Shown: one piece after another, positions 1-5,697 of the stretch
How positions within the stretch are numbered: position 1 is the stretch's first letter
Layout: each line of letters opens with the position of its first letter
Assembly: GCA_046582565.1 (NCBI GenBank)
Contig: JAYGED010000058.1
Coordinates: forward strand, 1-14,897
Reading direction: 5' to 3'
Length of the DNA: 14,897 bases
From: JAYGED01 sp046582565
Lineage (GTDB): Bacteria > Pseudomonadota > Alphaproteobacteria > JAAXGF01
Translations under genes and position numbers: made by a program
The notes under the pieces: generated by a model
What the model was told of the DNA's origin: nothing
The model's input: the letters and a program-made list of their open reading frames with translations, nothing else
The model's database searches: none

Positions 1-607
1 GGCGGCGGAGGGCGGCAAGATCCCGGGTCCGCGAATGGGCGATCGTCACCGTGCAGTGTTCGGCCAGGAGAAGCTGCGCCATGGGCTTGCCGACGATGTT
101 GGAGCGTCCGACGATGACCGCCTCGAGGCCCGCGAGGTCGCCGAGGCGGTCTTTGAGCATCATGACGCAGCCGAGCGGCGTGCAGGGGACCAGGGCATCG
201 TTGCCGGTCGAGAGCCGCCCGACGTTCAGAATATGAAAACCGTCGACGTCCTTGGCCGGGTCGATAGCGTCGAGCACCGCGCTTGCGTCGATCTGGTCGG
301 GCAGGGGAAGCTGCACCAAAATACCGTCGACGGCGTCATCGGCGTTGAGGGCGGCGACCTGGGCCAACACCTGCTCTTGGCTCGCCGTGTCTGGCATGCG
401 GAACTCCTGGCCGTTCATGCCGGCCTCTTCGGTGGCGCGGCCCTTGTTGCGGACATAGACATGGCTCGCCGGGTCGTTGCCGATCAAAACGACCGCGAGA
501 CCGGGGACGAAATCGGACGATGTTTTCAGGGCCTCGACTTCACGGCCGACCGTGGCGCGCAATTTCGCGGCGAAGGCTTTTCCGTCAATAATGGCGGCTT
601 CAGGCAT
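1..607 (-). CDS. folD: FolD, methylenetetrahydrofolate dehydrogenase/cyclohydrolase, 3'-truncated by window edge
   Basis: Bifunctional cytoplasmic enzyme that oxidises 5,10-methylene-THF to methenyl-THF with NADP and hydrolyses it to 10-formyl-THF, in one-carbon metabolism. I translated the reverse strand from the ATG at 607-605 and read 202 residues starting MPEAAIIDGKAFA. Family landmarks appear in order: the substrate-site motif with the catalytic lysine (SHVYVRNK, Lys55), GILVQLPLP at 95-103, DVDGFH at 120-125, PCTPLGC at 141-147, and the dinucleotide-binding VIVGRSNIVGKP at 164-175. The family is about 285-300 residues long, so roughly 90 C-terminal residues lie beyond position 1. The start overlaps the end of the DUF167 gene by 8 nt, and GAGG lies about 10 nt upstream, suggesting coupled translation. 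Identification is secure. Confidence 0.96.
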   Translation of the reverse strand, partial: MPEAAIIDGKAFAAKLRATVGREVEALKTSSDFVPGLAVVLIGNDPASHVYVRNKGRATEEAGMNGQEFRMPDTASQEQVLAQVAALNADDAVDGILVQLPLPDQIDASAVLDAIDPAKDVDGFHILNVGRLSTGNDALVPCTPLGCVMMLKDRLGDLAGLEAVIVGRSNIVGKPMAQLLLAEHCTVTIAHSRTRDLAALRR

Positions 608-935
608 GTTCTATATCCTCGATCCAGCGTTGTAGGTTTTGCATTAATAAGGGCGGGTCGCCCGCCACGAAAATGGATTTTGTTCTGTCTTTTTTGCCGC
701 TCGCGATGCGCAAGGCAGAGCGCGCGAGCTCGCATTCCTTGGCCAGCAGCTTGAGCAAAGCGCTGTTTGCTTTACCATCCTGGGCCGGCGCCGTGACGCG
801 CAGCTTCACATAGGCGCGGCCGTCGGCGTCGGCCGCCATGCCGGCAATCCCGTTGCGCGATGCCTTGGGCGTCAAGCGCACCGCAACGCGCACCCCATCG
901 GCAGTGGCCTCGTATGGCGGTTTTGGAGAAGACAC
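600..935 (-). CDS. yggU: DUF167 / YggU family protein (UPF0235)
   Basis: Small soluble protein of 111 residues in the DUF167 family, whose molecular function is not established. The family hallmarks are visible: VRLTPKASRNGI near residues 19-30, the conserved VTAPAQDGKANSALLKLLAKE stretch around 47-67, and the SGKKDRTKSI segment near 79-88. The start is a GTG at 935-933, 13 nt after the yggT-like stop, with no strong Shine-Dalgarno sequence; no good in-frame ATG precedes the conserved core. The gene overlaps folD by 8 nt and lies directly downstream of a YggT-family gene. The yggT-yggU pairing is common in proteobacteria, so this is likely one operon. Confidence 0.9.
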   Translation of the reverse strand: MSSPKPPYEATADGVRVAVRLTPKASRNGIAGMAADADGRAYVKLRVTAPAQDGKANSALLKLLAKECELARSALRIASGKKDRTKSIFVAGDPPLLMQNLQRWIEDIEHA

Positions 936-948
936 GGAACCCGGTGGC

Positions 949-1248
949 TTATAGCATGGCCGGGGCGATATCGAAGATCAGCAGGCGCTGCAGAAACACC
1001 AGGGCGAGGATCAGGATGATCGGCGCTATATCCAGCCCGCCCAGGTTGGGCGTCACTCGGCGTATAGGTTTCAGCGCGGGTTCGGTGGCCCGGTAAAAGA
1101 AATCACCGACCATATAGACGAACCGGTTCTGCGTGTTGACCACGCTGAAAGCGATCAGCCAGCTCAGCACCACCTGGCCGATAACAACAAAAATATAAAG
1201 TCCGATCACTTGATCGATGAGCCAAATAATAGCCGTCATAGCACCCAT
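949..1248 (-). CDS. yggT: YggT-family integral membrane protein
   Basis: A 99-residue inner-membrane protein with two hydrophobic segments, about residues 5-38 and 74-98, flanking the family-typical amphipathic middle (FVYMVGDFFYRATEPALKPIRRV, roughly 43-65, ending in PNLGGLDIAPI). The conserved pattern of an aromatic cluster, then EP.L.PIRR..P..GG.D.SP matches YGGT family members. The function is poorly defined; some homologues are linked to osmotic shock resistance or cell-division-associated membrane processes. Either the ATG at 1248 or the one three codons later could be the start. The stop is TAA at 951-949. It heads a probable three-gene operon with DUF167 and folD. The stretch upstream holds a tandem duplication with two TATACT boxes. 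Confidence 0.9.
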   Translation of the reverse strand: MGAMTAIIWLIDQVIGLYIFVVIGQVVLSWLIAFSVVNTQNRFVYMVGDFFYRATEPALKPIRRVTPNLGGLDIAPIILILALVFLQRLLIFDIAPAML

Positions 1249-1278
1249 CCGTAAGATTATTTCCCGCCCCTTGGCGGT

Positions 1279-1320
1279 TCCTTCGGCGGCGGAGTATAGT
1301 CCTTCGGCGGCGGAGTATAG
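1279..1320. repeat. Two perfect tandem copies of a 21-bp unit upstream of yggT
   Basis: Positions 1279-1299 and 1300-1320 are identical 21-bp units, each starting TCCTTCGGCGG and ending GGAGTATAG. On the minus strand each copy contains TATACT (1298-1293 and 1319-1314), which resembles a -10 box facing yggT. No convincing -35 element lies at the right distance, so promoter function is only a possibility. The unit looks like a simple slippage duplication. Confidence 0.85.
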
Positions 1321-1383
1321 AGCAACCGCCGTTCGACGACACCCCGATCATTGAGCGGGCCATTTGAGGGGCCGGCTGGGCTC

Positions 1384-1413
1384 TTGACAGGGTGCGCACG
1401 CCAACCACATTAT
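1384..1413 (+). promoter_or_regulatory. Sigma70-type promoter candidate for tRNA-Ala
   Basis: A perfect TTGACA lies at 1384-1389, followed after 18 bp by CATTAT at 1408-1413 (four of six matches to TATAAT). Transcription would start near 1420, about 45 nt before the mature 5' end of the tRNA, leaving a leader for RNase P removal. The consensus -35 and the position support the call; the weak -10 and slightly long spacer keep it tentative. Confidence 0.5.
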
Positions 1414-1466
1414 CCCGGCGCTTGGCTGAACGATATCGTGGCGTTCGATATTGGGTGGCTGATCAT

Positions 1467-1540
<74 letters not shown>

Positions 1541-1542
<2 letters not shown>

Positions 1543-1568
1543 ATCACCCTCTGGCAATCACCCTCTGG
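1541..1568 (+). repeat. 14-bp perfect tandem repeat at the tRNA 3' end, with a small hairpin
   Basis: CAATCACCCTCTGG occurs at 1541-1554 and again at 1555-1568. The first copy starts within the tRNA CCA. The second copy runs into TCACC-CTCT-GGTGA, a 5-bp stem with a 4-nt loop, which might help end tRNA transcription although no T-run follows. It may be a slippage duplication or a scar of an insertion event; nothing else identifies it. Confidence 0.7.
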
Positions 1569-1613
1569 TGAAGGTTTGTCTCATGCCGCGTAGCTGTTAG
1601 ACGGATACACCGC

Positions 1614-2504
1614 ATGGCGCGCCACGAAGTTCCCAAGGGCTATACGGTTGCCCTGATCGCCACCATGCCCCGTTCGGGCACCTGGATGTCGTTTTATTTC
1701 CTCGAATTCCTCGATCTTTATCTGTCGGGACGGACAACTCTCAACACCCGGCTCGATCTTGAGGTCTACCACGCGCTTCGTCTCGGTAAGGTGCATATCC
1801 ACACTACTTGTCCGGGCTTTGTTGAGCATTGCCAGGGCCCCGTGCGCAGCGCCTGGGACGCGCTCAGCTTCTACAATCCGGGCTATGATTACGGCTATGG
1901 GCGTTTCATCGCCGGCAACGAGGCGGTGTTCTCGCCGCTTAAAAATCCGGCAATCCGCATCGTCTATATCTACCGCAATCCGCTCGATCAGTGCGTCTCC
2001 TTCTTTCGCCACACCGCCAAGCATCGCCAGGACAGCACCCGAACCTTCATCGATGGGGATGGGGCCGAAATCAAGATCGCCGATGCGCGCGACTTTCTGC
2101 GTCGGGTCGGCATGGAGGCCTATATCAAGCAGTACCTCACTTTCCATGTGATGAATGAGCGTTGCGCAGGCAATCTCCTGATGCTGCCCTATGAACGGAT
2201 GGTGCGGGATCGCGACGGCAGTTTCCGAGCCCTGCTCGCTTTCCTCGGCTGCGCGCTCGATAGCGACGAGGCGGAGGCCTGCTTTCAAAAGGCGCTCAAT
2301 TCTTCGAGCGCCTCAAGTTTGCGCAACCTTGAGAAATCCCTCGGAGCAAGCCTGGGACGCGATCAGAGCGACGCCGGCGAGAGCCATATCCGGGGTGGCA
2401 AAATCGGCAAATGGAAGCAGTATTACGACGAGGCGGACGTGGAATTCGCCGAACAGGCTTTGAGCGCGTTCGGGCTATCGCTGGACGGTTTCGAAATCGA
2501 ATAG
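1614..2504 (+). CDS. Sulfotransferase domain protein (PAPS-dependent)
   Basis: Predicted cytosolic enzyme of 296 residues that would transfer sulfate from PAPS to an unknown hydroxyl or amine acceptor. The 5'-phosphosulfate-binding loop is TMPRSGTWM at residues 17-25. The 3'-phosphate-binding motif is VYIYRNPLDQCVS, with Arg121 and Ser129 spaced as in the family. LPYERM at 191-196 matches the conserved LxYExM segment, and RGGKIGKWK at 260-268 matches the C-terminal RxGxxGxWK motif. The length is typical of the single-domain family. The ATG at 1614 follows a weak purine-rich stretch (ACGGA). The gene stands alone between tRNA-Ala and the convergent exporter genes, so the acceptor cannot be inferred; carbohydrate, lipid or small-molecule acceptors are all possible. 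Family assignment is firm, substrate unknown. Confidence 0.9.
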   Translation: MARHEVPKGYTVALIATMPRSGTWMSFYFLEFLDLYLSGRTTLNTRLDLEVYHALRLGKVHIHTTCPGFVEHCQGPVRSAWDALSFYNPGYDYGYGRFIAGNEAVFSPLKNPAIRIVYIYRNPLDQCVSFFRHTAKHRQDSTRTFIDGDGAEIKIADARDFLRRVGMEAYIKQYLTFHVMNERCAGNLLMLPYERMVRDRDGSFRALLAFLGCALDSDEAEACFQKALNSSSASSLRNLEKSLGASLGRDQSDAGESHIRGGKIGKWKQYYDEADVEFAEQALSAFGLSLDGFEIE

Positions 2505-2577
2505 TCCAATCGCCTAAGCGATGACAGGGACCCGTTCAAGGGCTGATGAGCACCATATCCCTCGACGAATAGAGCGA

Positions 2578-3897
2578 TCAGCGTTCGCGGAACGCCTCGC
2601 CCTTGAGCTTGAGAACGGGCTTGAGGAGATAGGTCAGCACCGACTTTGTTCCGGTATGGATGTCGATCTGCGCCTCCATGCCCGGCGAGATGGGGAAATC
2701 TCCCGGCTGGTCGCCAAGATAGTTCCTGTCGGTGAGGGCGATGACGCGGAAATAAATAGCGCCGTTTTGATCCGTATAGGAATCCGCCGACAGGTTGATG
2801 ATCTCGCCGTCGAGGCCGCCGAAGCGGACGAAATCATAGGTGTTGATCTTGACCACTGCCGGCTGGCCGATCCGCACATAGCCCACGTCCGTGGGGTTGA
2901 GTTTGGCCTCGATAACCAGCTTATCGCCGGTCGGCACGATTTCCATAATGGCATCGCCGGGCGCCACCACGCCGCCGATGGTGTGATAGCGCAGGCTCTT
3001 GACCACGCCGTCGATGGGGCTGAGGATTTCCGTGCGGGCCAGGGTGTCGGTCGCCTTGGCGAGGGCTTCGCGGGTCTGCGCAATCGAGAGCTCGGTCTTG
3101 CCCAGCAGGCTGAGTGCGGCGCTGCGGAATTTCAGCCGCTCCTCCTCGATCTTTGCCAGCGCTTCGGCCTGGGCCGCCTCGGCGCGTGGTATCGCCGCCT
3201 CGATCATCGCCAGATTGCCCTCCAGGTCTTCGACATCCCGTTGCAGCTTGAGATGCTCGATCTTCGGCGTCAGCCCGTCGGCGAGCAGATCGTCCGACAT
3301 GGCGAATATCTCGCGCGACAGGGTCAGGCTGTGGGTTACAGAGGTGTATTCGGTACGGATTTCGGCGACCGCCAGCTCGCGCTGTTGAGCCCGATCGTGC
3401 AACACCTTGAGGGTGCCTTCCAGTTGCGCCTGGCGGGCCTCGAACATCTTGTTTTCGTTGGCCAGGAGGGTGGGCCGCCGGGACCCCACTTCGTCGGGAA
3501 AGTCGGGTTTTTTATCGCGCGCCGCGGCCTCGAGCCGGGCCCGCACCAGGGTCAGGGAATCGAGACGCAGGGAGAGCTCCTCGCGCGACGCGCCGGAGGC
3601 GGTCAGGTCGAGTTGGATCAGCGGTTCGCCAACCGCCACGATATCGCCTTCAGTGACAAAAATTTTCTGGATAATGCCGCCTTCGAGATGCTGGATCACC
3701 TTGACCCGGCCCTGGGGCGCCACCTCGCCATAGGCGATGGCAACCTCTTCAAGCTCGGCAAAATAGGCCCAGGTGGAGAGCCCTATGATCAGGCTTATGA
3801 CCAGCCAGCCGAGCTTGCGGTAACGCGCCGGCGTGTGTCTGACCAGCCTGTCGAGCCGATAGCTCTTCTGGCCACTATTTATCTGGCTATTGCTCAT
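2578..3897 (-). CDS. HlyD-family membrane fusion protein of a type I secretion system
   Basis: Periplasmic adaptor of 439 residues that links the ABC exporter to the outer-membrane channel. It has a short cytoplasmic N-terminus, one membrane helix at about 31-48 (LVISLIIGLSTWAYFA), the family motif VIQHLEGGIIQKI at 67-79, a long coiled-coil region at about 100-290, the second half of the lipoyl/barrel domain from LSPIDGVVKSL (292-302), and the HlyD C-terminal signature ISPGMEAQIDIHTG..SVLTYLLKP at 403-427. The open frame extends upstream to 4023, but the true start is the ATG at 3897-3895. It forms an ATGA overlap with the exporter stop, the homology begins after it, and the extra 42 residues look like read-back of the ABC gene. 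The stop is TGA at 2580-2578, convergent with the sulfotransferase gene. Confidence 0.94.
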   Translation of the reverse strand: MSNSQINSGQKSYRLDRLVRHTPARYRKLGWLVISLIIGLSTWAYFAELEEVAIAYGEVAPQGRVKVIQHLEGGIIQKIFVTEGDIVAVGEPLIQLDLTASGASREELSLRLDSLTLVRARLEAAARDKKPDFPDEVGSRRPTLLANENKMFEARQAQLEGTLKVLHDRAQQRELAVAEIRTEYTSVTHSLTLSREIFAMSDDLLADGLTPKIEHLKLQRDVEDLEGNLAMIEAAIPRAEAAQAEALAKIEEERLKFRSAALSLLGKTELSIAQTREALAKATDTLARTEILSPIDGVVKSLRYHTIGGVVAPGDAIMEIVPTGDKLVIEAKLNPTDVGYVRIGQPAVVKINTYDFVRFGGLDGEIINLSADSYTDQNGAIYFRVIALTDRNYLGDQPGDFPISPGMEAQIDIHTGTKSVLTYLLKPVLKLKGEAFRER

Positions 3898-5630
3898 ACC
3901 GACTGGCGCTCCCGGTCGCCGATTTCGCGAACCTCGGCCTTGCCGAATAGGGTGGTGAGCACCTCGCGCGCCGGACCGGCCAGGCTCACCTTGCCATGGT
4001 CGAGCGCCAGAATATGGCTGCAAACCGACAGCAGGGCCGGCGTGTGGCTGACCAGGATAATCGTGTGGTCGGGGGCGAGCTTGAGCAGCGTGTCACGCAA
4101 GGCCACCTGCGCCGGCTGATCGAGATTGCTGGTCACTTCGTCGAGCAGCAGAACGGGCGGGTCGCCCAACAGCGCCCTGGCGATGGCGATGCGCTGGCGT
4201 TCACCGCCGGAAAGCTTGGCGCCGGCCTCGCCCACATCCGTGGCATAGCCTTTGGGCAGGTCGACAATCTCGTCATGGGCGCCGGCCAGTCGCGCCGCTT
4301 CGATCACCTCGGCGTCGCTCGCGTCGGGATTGGCGATGGCGATGTTTTCGCGGATGCTTCCCGAGAACAAGGTGGCGTCCTGGGGAACATAGCCAATCCA
4401 TTGGGCTAGCTCATTGCGGGTGAACTGGTCGATATCGGCGCCGTCCAGGGTGACCCGACCATGGTCCGGCGGGTACAGGCCCTGAGCCAGCTTCAGCAGT
4501 GTCGTCTTGCCGCAACCGTTGTTGCCGACGATACCGACCATGCCGCCGGGTTTGATCTGCAGCTTCAGGCCTTCGATCGCGGGCGCGCGTGTCTCGTCAT
4601 AGGTGAAGCTCACATTGTCGAGCAGTATTTCGCCCCGTGGCCGCTCCAGGGATATCTCGCTCGTCCGCCGTTCGGCGGGCTGGGCGAAGACATCGCCGAG
4701 GCGGTCCCGCGACTGCTTGTACTGGGCGTAGTTACGCCACACTCCGACCAATTGATTGAACGGAGAAATAATCCGATTGCCGAGCATGTTGGTGGCGATC
4801 AGCGCGCCGATGGTGAGCTGCTGCTCGATGATGGCGACGGCGCCGAAGCCGGTGACCGCGACCGTCGTCATGGCGGCGACGACCAGCCCGGTATTGATAT
4901 AGCCGTCCCCGGCGGAGCCCCGGCCAAACGCCCGCGTGATGGCGGTGGCGTGGCGCTCTTCCCAGCGAGAGCGATAGGCGTCGCCTAGGGCCAGCGCCTT
5001 GACCGTGGTGCGCCCAGCAAGCATCTCGGCGATCAAGCCGTCCCGGTCGAGCCCGGCATGGCGCTCGTCTCGGGTCATACGCTCAAGCGCTCTGCCCGAC
5101 CACCAGGCGAGCAGCAGGAAGAGGGGTATGGCGGCGACGATGACCCAGGCGATGGGCTCGGCGATCACGAAGATCAGCAGCAGGAACAGCGCCACGAAAG
5201 GCAAGTCGGCGACCAGAATGGCGGTCGCCCCGCAAAAGATATTGCGCATGGTGTCGACATCGCGGAACAGGGTCTGCCAATAGCTCGTCGGCTTGCTCTC
5301 CAGTGTGCGGAGAGGCAGCGCGATCAACTTATCGAACAGCGCCTCGCCGAGCCGCGCGTCGATATGGACCGCGGCGCGCTGCAACAGGCGGGCGCGCGCC
5401 TGACGCAGGATGAAATCGAATCCGATGGCGATTGCAACGCCGATAATCAGCGCTTTGAGCGTGGCCAGGCCCTGATAAAACACCACGCGGTCGTAGACCT
5501 GCAGAATGAACACCGGCAGCGCCAGGGCCAGCACATTGATAAATGCCGACATCGCAATCACTTCGCGGAAGGCAGGACGAAGCGGTTTCAACAAAGGCCC
5601 AAGCCAGGAATTGGATTTTGTCGCTTCCAT
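3894..5630 (-). CDS. Type I secretion ABC exporter (permease-ATPase), no N-terminal C39 domain
   Basis: Inner-membrane exporter half-transporter of 578 residues that energises one-step secretion of unfolded substrates. Residues about 20-300 carry a six-helix exporter membrane domain (hydrophobic runs near 27-48, 58-76, 137-157, 159-176, 246-268 and 272-290). The nucleotide-binding domain follows: Walker A GNNGCGKTT at 369-377, Q-loop in YVPQD (Gln417), signature LSGGERQR at 473-480, Walker B VLLLDE at 493-498 and the H-loop His529. There is no peptidase C39 or C39-like domain, so it resembles the short PrtD/AprD/HasD type rather than HlyB/LapB. The start at 5630 lacks an obvious Shine-Dalgarno sequence (upstream reads ATATAAAGCT). 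The stop overlaps the HlyD-family gene by ATGA. The tolC-type gene and probable substrate lie beyond the cyclase. Confidence 0.95.
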   Translation of the reverse strand: MEATKSNSWLGPLLKPLRPAFREVIAMSAFINVLALALPVFILQVYDRVVFYQGLATLKALIIGVAIAIGFDFILRQARARLLQRAAVHIDARLGEALFDKLIALPLRTLESKPTSYWQTLFRDVDTMRNIFCGATAILVADLPFVALFLLLIFVIAEPIAWVIVAAIPLFLLLAWWSGRALERMTRDERHAGLDRDGLIAEMLAGRTTVKALALGDAYRSRWEERHATAITRAFGRGSAGDGYINTGLVVAAMTTVAVTGFGAVAIIEQQLTIGALIATNMLGNRIISPFNQLVGVWRNYAQYKQSRDRLGDVFAQPAERRTSEISLERPRGEILLDNVSFTYDETRAPAIEGLKLQIKPGGMVGIVGNNGCGKTTLLKLAQGLYPPDHGRVTLDGADIDQFTRNELAQWIGYVPQDATLFSGSIRENIAIANPDASDAEVIEAARLAGAHDEIVDLPKGYATDVGEAGAKLSGGERQRIAIARALLGDPPVLLLDEVTSNLDQPAQVALRDTLLKLAPDHTIILVSHTPALLSVCSHILALDHGKVSLAGPAREVLTTLFGKAEVREIGDRERQSV

Positions 5631-5655
5631 AGCTTTATATGGCCAAGTTTGGTTA

Positions 5656-5683
5656 CAATAGGCAAATCAAAAGCCTATTGATT
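5656..5683. promoter_or_regulatory. Two interleaved dyads in the divergent promoter region (candidate operator)
   Basis: The 67-bp spacer between the exporter gene and the cyclase gene contains a perfect 8-bp inverted repeat, CAATAGGC (5656-5663) and GCCTATTG (5673-5680), with a 9-bp spacer. Overlapping it is a 6-bp inverted repeat, AATCAA (5665-5670) and TTGATT (5678-5683), with a 7-bp spacer. A TACAAT at 5654-5659 could be a -10 box for the cyclase, though no good -35 is seen. Position and symmetry suggest a regulator site shared by both transcripts, or a leader hairpin; no family is assigned. Confidence 0.5.
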
Positions 5684-5685
5684 AA

Positions 5686-5690
5686 AAGGG
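5686..5690 (+). promoter_or_regulatory. Shine-Dalgarno site fixing the cyclase GTG start
   Basis: AAGGG lies 7 nt upstream of the GTG at 5698. No in-frame ATG or other start with a comparable site lies between the dyad and the GTG, so this site decides the start. Confidence 0.7.
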
Positions 5691-5697
5691 TGATCGG

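Noticed and set aside
35..754. Plus-strand frame opposite folD and DUF167
   Set aside because: Antisense to two securely identified genes; no independent support.
1581..2288. Minus-strand 235-codon frame
   Set aside because: Antisense to the sulfotransferase gene, which has all PAPS motifs on the plus strand.
2505..2577. Terminator between the convergent sulfotransferase and HlyD-type genes
   Set aside because: Only a 5-bp stem (ATCGC-CTAA-GCGAT at 2509-2522) with no T-run is present; too weak to call.
3898..4023. Upstream extension of the HlyD-type gene to 4023
   Set aside because: The extra 42 residues overlap the ATP-binding domain of the exporter gene and resemble no adaptor protein; the ATGA overlap at 3897 gives a better start.
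2521..4119. A 532-codon plus-strand open frame
   Set aside because: It is antisense to the HlyD-family gene and the exporter 3' end, which have clear family motifs; its translation has no recognisable domain and an amino-acid composition typical of reading GC-rich genes backwards.
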